NCBI GenBank assembly: GCA_037576195.1
Contig: CM075101.1
Location: 868,001 to 932,000, forward strand
Direction: 5' to 3'
Origin: Phytoseiulus persimilis
Taxonomy: Eukaryota > Arthropoda > Arachnida > Mesostigmata > Phytoseiidae
DNA: 64,000 nucleotides
Positions 37,401-48,611 of the stretch are shown here, piece after piece. The notes under the pieces were generated by a model. That model was given only the letters and a program-made list of their open reading frames with translations. It was not told where the DNA came from and searched no databases. The translations under genes and the position numbers were made by a program. Position 1 is the first letter of the stretch. Every line of letters begins with the position of its first letter.

Positions 37401-39233
37401 CGTCCTAGCCGGAGTGAGAAACGAGGTAACACTGGTGGAGCTCTTCGTCCACCAGATGGTGTTTCGAAGAAACGAAGAGCCGACAGAAAATTCACGACTG
37501 CGCCCGGACGTAGGAGTATGTCTGTAGATAGTCAGGAGCAAGCTGATGATGAACTTTTTGCCGACATTGGAGATCGGAATAACCCGAGTCGAACGCGTAG
37601 AAGTGAGTGTTTTTTTCCTCCGGATTTCCTTCCCTCCATCGATCGCCCTCAATACATCCCCCAACTCACGCCGATAATGATGCACCGAACTGGATACTAA
37701 AGTGCCTTACAACTTCCAGCATCGAACGTCGTCCATCAGGAGTATGGCTACGATATCGACAACATCGTCATCCCGTACGGGATGATGAGCTCCACACGAC
37801 TCGTGGAACCTCTGAAGTATAAGGAGATCCTGACACCTAAATGGAGAATCCTTCACATAAATTCAGTGGAGTCGAAATCGAAAGACAATGAGCGAAGCGC
37901 ACAAGTTGAGGGCAGTGCAGCCGTAATTGACAAGGTACTGAGACAGACCGAGACTTTGATGCGTGTCTCGTTCCCAGGCCGAGATTCTCTTCGAACCGTG
38001 AACCAGGAGTCGGAGGTTTGACGTCGAGCTCTCTATTCCAGGTGGCGTCCTCACAAAGCGAAAACAGTTCCTTTGCAATGGACGATGAGGATACGGTGCT
38101 CGCAGTCAAGGAGAGCGAGACTGAAGAGGACACGAGCGACGCCGCCTTCGAAGTTCGTCACGGCCGGCAGGAAACTCTGGAACGCGAACGTTTTTCGGTT
38201 TATCTGCAGCCAAAATTGGTTTCGAATACCGGATCTCCTTCTGCTGCCAACATCCGAGCCCGGCGTACCGACAGTACGGACGCGCAGAAATCGAAAGATT
38301 TATCAACGCAGACGGCCGCTTCCCAAGTGTCTTCTGCCCTAAAAGCCAAAGAAATCCTTGACGATTCTAGCCTGTTGGGGAGTGAAGTCGGTGGCAAAAC
38401 CGAATCGACCGCGAAACTCCACGCCAGCAAAGCGAAACGACAACATCGGTGAGCTAGCTTCCTCCTACGAATGTGCCAGAAACCTAAAATGAAGTTGGAT
38501 GCTCCCGATTGCAAACGGTATTCCGCTGCTCAACCACCCCATCTGAAAGTGATTTTGTCCATTTCACAGGTCACTCTCTCAAGACTGGACCATGCAACAG
38601 AGTTCATCGGCACCAACTCCATACCCTGCACGAAAGTTTCCGCTCACCGAAGAGGAGTTTGAAAATATGCTGCAGGAGAATCCAGATCCGGACGAAGTCG
38701 AGAAAGGTTGCGAAACCGTTTCCGTCGATGAAAGCAGTACCCAGAAGGCTAAAGAGAAGCCGAGAAAGTCCATTCTTAAGAACGGGACGTCATCATCTCC
38801 AACGACTCCTAGTCAGACATCACTGACTGATCAGAAACTAGACGATCCGTTGACTTCCAAGGCGTTCCTCGAGCGACATCAGCAGCAGCGAGAACATCCT
38901 CGACCTCAGGACGATGATCAGGAACGACCGCTCCAGCGGAACGATGACCCCACACCCCAGCTGAATTCAGGTTCAGAACCTGGCGCTCAGGTCGGCGACG
39001 CTGAATCGCTCGATGTTGAGGACAATAGTGACGACAAGTTGACATTGAACAAATCTGAGCGAAATGAAGATTTCGACATGCCAGATGACAACTCGAACTC
39101 AAATCCGAGCAATCATGGACAGGTGCATTGGTTGAACGTTGGCAGCGACAAAGTCAACGAAGCGGACATCCTCGACGAAATTGCTAACCCTGAGTGGAGC
39201 GCCGACGAAGACGAAACAGAACCTGAAGATTGA
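34497..39233 (+). CDS. KANSL1: NSL complex subunit 1 (KANSL1/nsl1) with PEHE domain
   Basis: Scaffold subunit of the MOF/KAT8-containing non-specific lethal histone acetyltransferase complex in the nucleus; its PEHE domain binds the acetyltransferase. Exons: 34497-35790, 35920-36195, 36340-37602, 37720-37934, 38042-38448 and 38570-39233, all GT-AG with matching phases, giving 1372 residues. About residues 1-430 are low-complexity Asn, Thr, Ser and Gly runs. Conserved blocks are CEAQLRKLHELNRKNDAVSQ in exon 2, WTWLQAQVSELEYRIRQQ in exon 3, and then CARTTPLNKNFTKRRLVD and HPVLSGKHDISLSLHYENLL. The PEHE region begins with YDIDNIVIPYGMM and LKYKEILTPKWR in exon 4 and continues with SDAAFEVRHGRQETLERER in exon 5. 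The C terminus is acidic. The chosen ATG has A at -3 and G at +4; the same frame stays open upstream to 34095, so an earlier spliced start is possible. MSL1, the other PEHE protein, lacks the coiled-coil and Cys block. Confidence 0.93.
36196..36339 (+). other. In-frame KANSL1 intron without stop codons
   Basis: 144-bp intron (donor GTGAGC, acceptor CTCTCTTCAG) between exons 2 and 3. Its length is a multiple of three and its frame has no stop, so retention would insert 48 residues (beginning GELRIAAFLNSHRSSSPRRV) without breaking the protein. Splice signals are good, so I call it an intron, but it may be optionally retained. Confidence 0.7.
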
Positions 39234-40924
39234 CGAGCTCGAGGATGGATCGCAGGTTTGCTACTGCGCCTCGTTCTCTGAGATCCGTTGACCGATTCAT
39301 GGATGATACACACCAAAACAACACGAGAGAGAAACATTGCAATGTATATAGCATCATACCAGCAGAGTCTTTATCACTGTACTTAGCAGCTTGTACTGTA
39401 GCAGTCGTGTATCGTATGCGTCGATTGAAGAAGCGATCGACCGACCGACCGACCGAGCAATCGATCGTTCGATCCATTGATTCACACATCAGTCCATCCA
39501 TCGATTCATTCTCTCATTAGCCCATCATTCAGTCTCTCGTTCAACCATTCATTCGTCAACCTCACTCAATCTCCATGCTCCCCCCTCTCTGATGTGTTCT
39601 TACCGAAAGAATTCCCAGGGAAACTTTGACTTCTTCGGAAGACATCGAATTGAAAAACCGAAATCCCGACTCAGGTTTTTCAATCAGAGTCTCCTCAGAC
39701 CGGATCCATTAGATCGGCCGAATGAAGCGAAAATCATTTCAGAACGGCCGTTGATGTACTACGTGATGGAGATAACCCTCCTCGATCATGATAATTAAGA
39801 TTGACATTACAATATTATTATGATTACCATGGTTAATATTTCGGACAGAGAGGTCAACCCTGGAATGAAGATATTATATAAATATATACATAATTCTGTA
39901 GGTACAGAAAAACGGTAGACCGGGAGGCAGACACAACAATCAACCACCAATTACGCTTGCAGTCAGGCACTAAGACAGACAGTCAGTCTGTCCAACTAAT
40001 CTTGTAACTATTTTCTCTATTGTGGGAGTCGATAAATCGGTGACGATGAGTCGCCGTACATGGAGGCAAAAAATGAATCAAGTGAAACATCCGCGAGCAG
40101 CATTGTAGAATCCACTGAATAGAATGTAAGATAGCTAGATTTTAGTTAACTGAGACTAAGTAAGCGAGTACGTGATCGAGACAATTACCCATGAAGATGA
40201 AAGGCTAGAAGAAACTGCTGCAAAGGGAAACAGTGGAGCAGAGACTAGAGAAAAGCACAACTTGTATTACCAACTGAAAAGAAAAAGCAGAAAAACAAAA
40301 GATGCAAACAAACAAAGGAAAAGTTATTTTTTAGGGCATTTTGTGTAAATAGGGCGTGTGAAGACTCGAATCGAATCAGCAACAACCAAGGAACGGTGAA
40401 GAAGTAAAAAAAAAGTCGGTCAGCCCGTGTGATACAATACAGGATTACAATTTGAGCGGAACGGTTCGGCATTGCAGGAGATCAGAAAGCTTGACATGCT
40501 ACGCAGATGCTGAACTCCAAACCCAAACTAAGAATCCCACTGATGGCAATTACAACCGATCGGTTGGAGGGAATAAGAGATGCCATGGGCATCTTGGACG
40601 AAATTCGGAAGTAACGCGGATTTGGACGGGGGAAGGACGGGAGGTTTGCGCCTTGTGAATGAAGGCATGCATTCACCCACCTAGCGAAAACAAACTGACC
40701 TAAAGGCGAACCTGCGGTGCGAAGGATTGTAATCAACGAACTTCATAATCACCCTTGTCATGTATTTCCATCTTCATCATCCATAAATATTAAATATGGC
40801 ATGTTAATGAGAATCACATGGAAAAGTCCCTACAATAAAACAAAAAGTTCATTTGTCGTGAAACCAAACTCCTCGTCATCCCCTCAATCGGTTTTCATTC
40901 TCATATTTTCAGAAGCGTTTCAAT
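39234..40924 (+). other. KANSL1 3'UTR and following spacer
   Basis: AT-richer than the coding part, especially 39.79-40.45 kb (TATATAAATATATACATA and A-rich tracts), with a GACC microsatellite at 39437-39456. No open frame with a recognisable domain. It is consistent with a long 3'UTR reaching the AATAAA at 40834. Confidence 0.55.
40834..40839 (+). terminator. Candidate poly(A) signal for KANSL1
   Basis: AATAAA in CTACAATAAAACAAAAAG, 1.6 kb after the stop codon. Earlier near-matches (ATTAAA near 40790) could serve instead. Confidence 0.4.
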
Positions 40925-41068
40925 TCTGCCGTTGAGCCTCCGAACGGGGATATGGATCAAGAGTCCCGCGTTTTTGAGTCGGTCAAATCACAATATGACC
41001 GTGTATTCCCAGGTGACAACGGAGTCGGATCGGACTTGGGCCTGGATTGACACCAAATGCAAAGCAAG
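40925..41068 (+). repeat. Left terminal inverted repeat
   Basis: Starts about TCTGCCGTTGAGCCTCCGAA and ends AAATGCAAAGCAAG. It is the reverse complement of 42258-42401 apart from a few substitutions and one indel near the tip. Confidence 0.85.
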
Positions 41069-41130
41069 CAATGAGCCCGGTGTTCGAGACCGGGTCCCCT
41101 GCGAGCGAGCCAACAAAGTCTCTGATGGGC

Positions 41131-41205
41131 TTTCATCCCGATCCGAGTTTGCGGGGCCGAGATATCAACAGTTGAACATCGGCGATGAAGCGGTTTTCCC
41201 CCAGA
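41131..41205 (+). repeat. Inner inverted repeat, left arm
   Basis: Begins TTTCATCCCGATCCGAGTTT and ends GGTTTTCCCCCAGA. It pairs with 41572-41647 with about one mismatch and a one-base G-run difference over 75 bp. Confidence 0.85.
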
Positions 41206-41279
41206 TCGTTCCCGGCATCACCCCTCCCAGATTCGGAAAAGTATGCTCAGATTGGTCCCTGACCACACTGACTCACTGA

Positions 41280-41505
41280 CCATACTTCTGAGGGTCGATC
41301 GGAGTGATTTCGGGACCAATCTGATCAGACTTTTCCAAGTCTGGTAAGGTGATTCTGGGATCAATCTGAGCACACTTTTCCATGTCTAGAAGGGTGATTC
41401 TGGGACCAATCTGAGCACACTTTTCCATGTCTAGAAGGGTGATCCTGGGACCAATCTGAGCATACTTTGACGAGTCTGGGAAAGTCATTTCGATCGATCT
41501 GACCA
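41280..41505. repeat. 45-bp tandem repeat, about five units
   Basis: The words GATTCTGGGA (41351), GATTCTGGGA (41396) and GATCCTGGGA (41441) are spaced exactly 45 bp, each followed by AATCTGAGCACACTTTTCC or a variant. Outer units are more divergent. Translation on the minus strand gives a 15-residue repeat (KCAQIGPRITLLDME) only because 45 is a multiple of three; I do not regard it as a gene. Confidence 0.9.
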
Positions 41506-41571
41506 TGATTTCCAGAAAGATGACTTGATTCGATGACTTCTATCCATTTTCATGCTGGGCTTCAAGCGAGT

Positions 41572-41647
41572 TCTGGGGGGAAAACCGCTTCATCGCCGAT
41601 GTTCAACTGTCGATATCTCGGCCCCGCAAACTCGGATCGGGATGAAA
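41572..41647 (-). repeat. Inner inverted repeat, right arm
   Basis: Reverse complement of 41131-41205. Shared words include GGGGCCGAGATATC and GTTGAACATCGGCGATGAAG. Confidence 0.85.
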
Positions 41648-42257
41648 CTTGCCCTGCGAGTAGACGATGGATAGGAGTACTTTTAGCGATGTCTGAGAAA
41701 GTGGTCAGCCTCCTCCTTCTGGGTAAACCAACCAACTTTTTCATTTTCCTCGACTAGAAAAGTCGTTTCCGGGACCCGCTGCCTACGGGGTTCGATAGCG
41801 CTTGAAAAGAGCTCCACAACGGTTTTTTTTTTATCGGCGCTGTAGCTCCACTGGTTCTCGAGATATAAGCATTTTAAGTTTTCAAAAATCGATATTTTTG
41901 GGTGGGGCCGATTCCTTCCATGTTATCCCGGCAGGCCCTTCGTACTCGATCCAAGGGCCCGCAGAAGTGGCTTCATGCGATCCCACTTGTTCATGCGAAG
42001 ACCCCCGCGGTCGTCAGCCAGGAAATCGAGTTCGGGCGGAACCTTGACTTACCGAACTCAGCTTCGCCCTGCTTGAGATGTCCCGTTCCATAGCTCCGTC
42101 TCAGTTTATTCTCCCTAGCGTGCTCGATTGCCTCCTTGTCCACCATCAAGTGAACTTCAGCAATACTCTTGGGCTTGAGGCCAAGCTCAGAGAGCTTCCA
42201 AGGAGCTTTGTTATTTCCTGTTCTTGGAATGGCAGTGCAGCCTCAGCTCAGACGACC

Positions 42258-42401
42258 CTTGCTTTGCATTTAGTGTCAATCCAGGCCCAAGTCCGATCCG
42301 ACTCCGTTGTCACCTGGGAATACACGGTCATGTTGTGATTTGACCGACTCAAAAACGCGGGACTCTTGATCCATATCCCCGTTCGGAGGCTAACCGGCAG
42401 A
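42258..42401 (-). repeat. Right terminal inverted repeat
   Basis: Read on the minus strand it begins TCTGCCGGTTAGCCTCCGAA and runs to AAATGCAAAGCAAG, pairing with the left arm. Confidence 0.85.
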
Positions 42402-42577
42402 GTCTTGCTGATAGAGATTCCTCTACTCCAAGCTCATTTCCTGGAGCTCCTCCCCGTTCTAACGCCCCTTCCCACGCCCATGCTGGAATCGAACTCGCAA
42501 GTTCAGTAAAACGTGGGTACGGAAGCCTTCCCAGTAGCGCGACCCTCGATGCAGCATTCAAGATACCGCTCAATCGA

Positions 42578-42811
42578 GTGGCTGATAACGTCCATGCGAT
42601 CGAGAAACTCTTGGGGAGAGTTGGGAAGTCCGGCATCTTCGACGATGATCTTCGAGTAGTCTTGGCGAGTTCTTCCGATGATCTTCCGACACAGCTCAAG
42701 CGTGTGACGTCTTCCGAATTGCCGAAGAACGCCATCGATCGACTTGAAATAAACCTTCTCGGCGTCGAAAATCGTTCCGTCAAGGTCGAAAATGCAGTGC
42801 GTGACGGGTTT
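42578..42811 (-). pseudogene. Truncated HAD phosphatase copy (copy B), fused to copy A frame
   Basis: Begins at KPVTHCIFDLDGTIFDAEK without its own Met and matches the N-terminal cap region through EFLDRMDVIS. It then loses homology, and the frame stops at 42505-42503. Motifs II-IV are absent. The head-to-tail in-frame junction with copy A (GLPPFQEEAPLL then KPVTHC) suggests unequal crossing-over between tandem copies. It lies 177 bp from the inverted-repeat element. Confidence 0.85.
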
Positions 42812-43506
42812 TAAGAGTGGCGCCTCCTCTTGGAAGGGCGGCAGTCCGAAGAGTTCGGGTCCGAAGTCTTCCAATGAGCTGAGGCAAACAGTTGGCGCCA
42901 TGCGCTGCTCGACAGTGACCACATTCGGATCGGGAATCATCACAACTTGCATTCCAGCAGACAACCCTGCGCGGACTCCGTTGGGAGCGTCTTCGAAAAC
43001 GAGACACATTCCAGGTTCAGGAGCCGGGTCGAACCGCCTGGCGGCAACCAGGAACACATCGGGCGCGGATTTGCCTATCAGGACTTCGGGATCGTCGGTT
43101 CCGCTGACGATGTGACTGAAGTCAGATCCTTATGATGAGTGAATTTCAGGTCGACGGAAGCCAAGTTGCTGCTCGTTCAAACAGCTGCCGGGATTCCATG
43201 TTCCTTCAGATGAAGTATGAGTTTTTTGGCGCAAGGAAGCAGAACGCTGTTCAGGAACATTAATTGACTGATGACGTCCATGCGAACGAGAAACTCCCGT
43301 GGTGTGATAGGGAGCTCGGCCGATTCAACGATGATTTTCGAATAGTCTTGACGAGTTCTTCCGATGATCTTCCGGCGCAGCTCCGAACTCTGTCGCTCCC
43401 CGAACTGACGAAGTACTCCATCGATTGACTTGAAGTAAACCTTTTCCGAACCGAAAATCGTACCGTCAAGGTCGAAGATGCAGTGGGTAATTTTCCCGAA
43501 AGCCAT
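42812..43506 (-). pseudogene. Degraded pseudouridine-5'-phosphatase-like HAD gene (copy A)
   Basis: Starts MAFGKITHCIFDLDGTIF (HAD motif I) and follows the intact paralogue at 48.6-49.3 kb along its length. A TGA at 43179-43177 replaces the Gly of the expected VGTSS motif II. A small deletion around 43.12 kb then shifts the frame, after which DDPEVLIGKSAPDVFLVAARR, VFEDAPNGVRAG and SSLEDFGPELFGLPP continue in another frame. The proper stop is missing: the frame runs directly into copy B. The second Asp of motif I is also changed (DLDGTIFG). Two independent lesions make it non-functional as a phosphatase. No intron arrangement that removes both lesions is apparent. Confidence 0.85.
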
Positions 43507-43762
43507 CATGGAGTTGGTGTTGATGAGATGTTCCTCCACGAGCTGGGGATGCTGCTATATGGCTTGTGACTCGGGTCCTCTGTGCTCTCTTGGATGCTGG
43601 GACTCCATTCTTAGGCTAATCCGCGAGTAAATCCTCTCCTCCCAGAAGAGGGTGTTGATTGATTGATTGTTTATTGACCATCTTCATGCTGTATTTTCAT
43701 TCCAAGTATAGCTGAAGACCCTTAATACGAGGCGATGACTCAGCTGGTCGACGGTGCGGTTA

Positions 43763-44215
43763 TTATTTTTTCTCGGGCATACGGTCTGGGTCGTTTTTCC
43801 GTTCCCACTTCTCAAGTATTCTCTTGGTGTCGAATATCATTCTTGGTGTGCTCTCTTCGTGTAGTCCCAGTCTTTCCTGTATTGTACACTCAGCATCTGG
43901 GATTTCTTCGCATTCAAGAAGCACATGTTCCATAGTTCCGTCCTCCCTTCCGCACCGTTGGCAGATCGCTTCGATGTCTATGTATCTTGACCTGTATTTC
44001 CTAGTCTGTAGACATCCCGCTCTGGCGTTCGCGAGCAGTCGACTGCCTCTACTGTTATCATATATGTGTTCGATATTTCCTCGAGCGTTCTCTTTTCCGA
44101 CATACCCTCTCGCCATTCCTTATCCAGCTTGTTATTCAGCGTCTCTTCCACATATTTCTTGTAGCTTCTGAGACCCATCCTTGCCTCGCTGGTTGATAGT
44201 TCTTTCAATTCTCGG
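43763..44215 (-). mobile_element. Non-LTR retrotransposon (LINE) ORF2 C-terminal fragment
   Basis: Encodes SRLLANARAGCLQTRKYRSR then CQRCGREDGTMEHVLLECEE, the Cys/His motif found after reverse transcriptase in many tick and mite LINEs, preceded in another frame by KKYVEETLNNKLDKEWREG. The change of frame near 44.06 kb between EEISNTY and IYDNSRGS shows it is broken. No reverse transcriptase core remains in the window, so it is a 3' fragment. Family-level naming is by memory of similar arthropod elements. Confidence 0.65.
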
Positions 44216-47200
44216 ATTTGAATCGTTCCTTAAGTTGGTTGATTCTTTTCTTCAATGAGGTTTCCGTCTTCGTGATCTCCAGCGTGGTATGCATCGCTTT
44301 TGGCCACCTGGTTGAATGAGTGAAGGTATGACATGAGGCAATCGGCATGAAAACGGGAACGCTGCAATTAAGAATATTGATTGAGCCTCCTGTCAATTCG
44401 TCTGTTTGTTCGCATAGAGATCGACCCGGCTCCGCACGTCCCCCGGAGCAACTGAGGTGGTGGCTCGAACTCCCAAGATTGCCGCCAGACATCGGTTCTC
44501 TGCAAGCATTCCACTCGAGTCATCCGTCGTAGTTTTTCGGGACAATTGCTGCGATCAGGAACCCAAAGATCGATCTTCTCATAGTCATGGCGCTCAAGAG
44601 GGAATGAGCTCCAGGGAAATGTCTGGAACGGTCATCTCAGTCAAAGCTCGAGCGGATTCTTTTCTCGATGTGTGTCGAATCCCATCTTCGGACCGCGTCC
44701 ATCACCGCGAAAGAGGATTCCGAATATGAATATCGACTCCGTGAAAGTGAACCTATTGATGGAGATGGGGACCCAATGGGATTCGACTCAACGAATATTG
44801 CAGATCTTGATCAGTCTAGACACCGAACGTACACGATAGGCACCGGGGGCATGAACGGCTGTTCACGAGTCTCTGGAGTACCAATGATTTAAAGGTGTTC
44901 CGACTCTTGGAATTCTTCGCAAGTGATTCGTCGTTGCAAACTCTTCTTTCAAAAACTGGTGCAAACCTCCAGGGGCCTCTGCTCGGAAGGCCCGATTAGA
45001 TTCCACTCTGTGAGGGCCTAACTCACGGATCATAAGCCATTCGTTGCACCGATTCCAGGGTTTTCGCGCTTGATATGAAAAATGAGTGGAGCTCGACCTT
45101 CGGTTTAGTAGGTTCCACGTGGCGGGGTTGAATCTTCCACTGGCTAAGGCCGCCATTGCTCTGCGAAAAGGGGCGAGATTCGAAACATGTTGCTCCTTGT
45201 TGCTGCAGCGATGTTGATCACCGCCCACCCCTCTATCGTGATCGAGTTGCTCGAGCTGAGCGAATCACCCAGAGTAGTCGAATCTTGTTAATCCAGGTTT
45301 GTGGAGGTTCCGATCGAAAGCAATGAAGACGGCTATAATGACGTAATTCATTCGCGATAGATTGGGCTCTGTCGAATGAATCACTTGTGAGCGTGATCGA
45401 CCGGTATTGACACGAGTCGACGTCATACAGGAGATTGTTCTCAGGCGGGATTGGCCAAAACGGATCAAATTTGCTAGGGCCTTTCGCCCCGTATGTCTTC
45501 TCAGGGCGGCACAATTGCCGAATGAACCTTGGCTCGAGGATCTTGGTGGGATTTTCCCAAGTTGACCCGCGATCAACTTCAAAGCCATCTCTCACTTCAA
45601 CACAAAGTGGACATCTTCTGACTCCATCTTGTGGAACCCGTCTGACAGAACACGGGACCCGTTTCGAACATCCTCCACAGGGAGTGAACAGTCCGCTGCT
45701 CCTGTGTCTCGTGTTCCCAGGGGTGGTTCCCAGTGGGTTGCACCGAACACCGGCAACAGATCGCCGAGAATCGCATCGTATATCTTGACGAAATATTTAC
45801 GTAACTAGTTCGAGAAAGGCATGGGAAATCGATTCTGGGCTCCCTATAGGTTTGAGGAAGGGAACTCATGAATAGACTCTCCAAGGATATCGTTTGGAAC
45901 GTGATGAGTATTACAAGTGAAGGATTTGGATTGGATTTATTTTGATCTTCTATGTGCATATACGGTCCCTTCAATTCCAGATGTGAGTCGTATCGCGTTC
46001 ACAGATCTTGTCGCTCCCAGTTAATGAGGGTCGCCTTCGTCTTTCGCAGAACTTCATGTTTGCTATTGGGTGAGAGTCCAATTCGGAAGGGACACTCCTC
46101 TGGGGTGTAGGTTCTCTCCTCGCACCCCAAGACTATGCCCCAAGAAGTCCGAAATATCAGAATTATATTCTTCGTCATTCTTAGAAACATACATTTCTTG
46201 CCATCGCCTATAACGGCCGAAATTTGAATTTCGAAGCTGGGGATTGCAAGGCGCTTTACCATCGGATCCAGCGTAAGGAATCCCCGTTCAGAGCAGGAGT
46301 TGTAAAATGGCCGGAATGCAGCCCGATGTCTCTTAAAGATCTAGCGAAAGAGAAGGCGAAATCCCATTGTCTTCTCCGAAGACTGCCGACCTAACTCCCA
46401 CTGAGAAATTTTGTAGCTTTACGTGAACAGAGCTCTCCGGAATCGAAGTTCAACGGATAAAAGATTCGCAATCGTCGCTGGACGGAAGGCCAAACACAGA
46501 ATACGGGCAAACTTACTGCGCTTGAAAATGATATGGCGTACTATACACCCTCGAATGATTCTGAGATACTGCCAACTGCCGTTGCAGACCAACAACAGAG
46601 CGATTTTTTCGCAACCTGTGTCCATCTCCATATCGATATGAATGGTCGGGGACGATTTTCTATTTCTCATCCTCTTCTACCCTTCCGGACCGCGAGAACT
46701 CGGTGACCAGCGCCCATGTCCGCCATGGGTTTCATGGATGCACTACTGCCCTATGCTCTCCCGCTGAGGAGGTTTTCGGGGCTCAAGTTAGCCTCCCGGA
46801 TGATTTTCGGCAAGTCGGTCATGAGGGCTACGTGCGGTCGAGTAGCACAACCCCGACCAGTACAGATTTCGAGGTTTTCAGTCCTCGATTCTCTGACCGA
46901 AACCCTGAAGGTTGATCGCATTGGTTTACTGCCGTATTCGCTATAGAAACGAGCGTGACCGATATAATCCCTTGACGTTATTGGGGTGGACAGTTTCGGG
47001 AATTATAGAACGCAAGATCCGCGATTCTCGTAGCATGTTGTGTCCATGCCAGCCATTTGCCCGCTCGAGAAAGAGCTCAGGTTTCCCGTCAAAGCTTCAT
47101 ATTCACCCAATCAGGCCAAAGAGGCCCGTTGGGTCAGTGCGAACGGAACTGTCTGCTGGGTCTATAAAAGGGCGTTTGGTTGTTGCCACACCTGACTGCA

Positions 47201-48459
47201 TATAGTGAGGTGCAGAATCGCCATCAAGAGATTCTGGACGCGTAATTTTTCGTTGGGGCAGCCGGTGATGCCGTATTGGCTCTGGCGCCCCCCACTAACA
47301 AGTAAACTCTCAATGTCGCCGAGGGTCGCGCTAGTCTGCTATATTATCAAAGAGTACGATGAAAAAAGCGTCTCGCGTGTCTTGCATCTTTGCCCCGTAG
47401 AGTGCAAAACGAGACGCATGATTCAATCGACCTAATACACTGCATGTGTATGGGGGCGGGCTGAGACCGAGAGAATCCGAGATAAGGCCACACGTTGTTA
47501 AGAAGCTGCTCAATCATCATGGGCAGGGTGGATTTTCGGTTCGGATCGTACATGGATAGGGATGCCACTTGCGATCATATAGATGCACATTAACCTATCA
47601 GCTACCACGGCGTGCAATCTACGTGCGATTCAGGAGAAAACGCGTGAAACCGGCAGATGCCCAACTCGCAAGAGTATACCTGATGGACCAAAACTCTCCG
47701 CACCTGAAACCTCTCTCGTGCACGCTCTCGTCGGAACAGAAAGTACGAGGGGAGATCCATGGTCCGGGCGCCGCACCCCGACTTTAGGAACCGATGACTC
47801 AATGGTCAGGGAAAGAAGTCGTCCAATGGCTGATGTGCAGACATCCGGGAGTCGGAGTCCCCATCTGCCGCAAATGAGTTTTCGAGAAGAAAATTTTTTT
47901 CGCGACCCCAGGGCATGCTCGGCTCCATGTGGGAAAAATTGAAAGTTCTAGTCTCACCTCTCTCCCCTGCACCGCTTGGGTCGAATAAACGAGCAAAGTG
48001 CGCGTCTCGTTTTGAGCTTTCCGGGGGAAAAATCTCAAAACCGGAGTGATTTTCGCGGAGCTATGGTATCCTGGAGTCCCCGGGTATAAATCTGACCAAA
48101 TTTTTCATTTGCTCCAACTCCTTGGCAGGATCTATTCTTACGAAAGTGGGCGCGCAAGCCAATCTTTTCCTGTCATTTCTTCCGCAGATCTTTGAGACTA
48201 GCATGATACGGAAGTGCCCCTCGACTGGGGCTCCGTTGCATTCATCGCTAACCTGCAAAATAACAACGGAACCGAGCGATTGAGTCGAACAGAGCAAGCC
48301 TCAAGATCTTCTTGACGTAACAACCGGGAACGACTTTATTAAGACGCGTCCTTAAGAATACGAAATTTCGGAACGCCCGGCTTCCCGTATCTGATTCGAT
48401 GAGAATACGGGCCGAGGAAGCTCAATCAAGACTCGATCGCTGGTGAAAATGTATCAGCA
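44216..48459. other. Spacer, no gene recognised
   Basis: About 4.2 kb between the LINE fragment and the intact HAD gene. It includes a core-promoter-like TATAAAAGGG near 47163 with no convincing gene after it. A coiled-coil-like stretch (minus, about 44.2-44.3 kb, KKRINQLKERF) may belong to the same decayed LINE. Other open frames lack domains. Confidence 0.4.
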
Positions 48460-48465
48460 TTTATT
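48460..48465 (-). terminator. Poly(A) signal of the intact HAD phosphatase gene
   Basis: AATAAA on the minus strand about 150 bp after the stop codon at 48612, a typical compact 3'UTR. It supports the intact copy being an expressed gene. Confidence 0.6.
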
Positions 48466-48611
48466 CAATAAGTTTCCTATTCGAGCTTGCTATCGACAAA
48501 GAGCCACTTCAACCGAGCGAATTTCGTTATCCTGCCTATCCCGTGGTTGCTTCCAGCAGACAGGTATCTCGAGGAATCGTCGGAGGGTTTGACTAGTGAG
48601 CCGGATGTGAC

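Larger units (their letters stand above)
40925..42401. mobile_element. Non-autonomous element with nested inverted repeats
   Basis: A 1.48-kb unit bounded by near-perfect terminal inverted repeats of about 140 bp (40925-41068 and 42258-42401; about two mismatches in the inner 128 bp). It contains a second, equally fresh inverted pair (41131-41205 and 41572-41647) that flanks a 45-bp minisatellite. The 600 bp between 41.66 and 42.25 kb has no recognisable coding sequence, so movement would depend on a transposase elsewhere. No clear target site duplication is visible. The high arm identity suggests recent insertion or continuing conversion between arms. Superfamily unknown; a foldback or MITE-like element is the best description. 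Confidence 0.8.

Noticed and set aside
41273..41506. Repeat protein of 15-residue units on the minus strand
   Set aside because: It is the translation of the 45-bp minisatellite inside a transposable element; no promoter, start context or flanking coding sequence.
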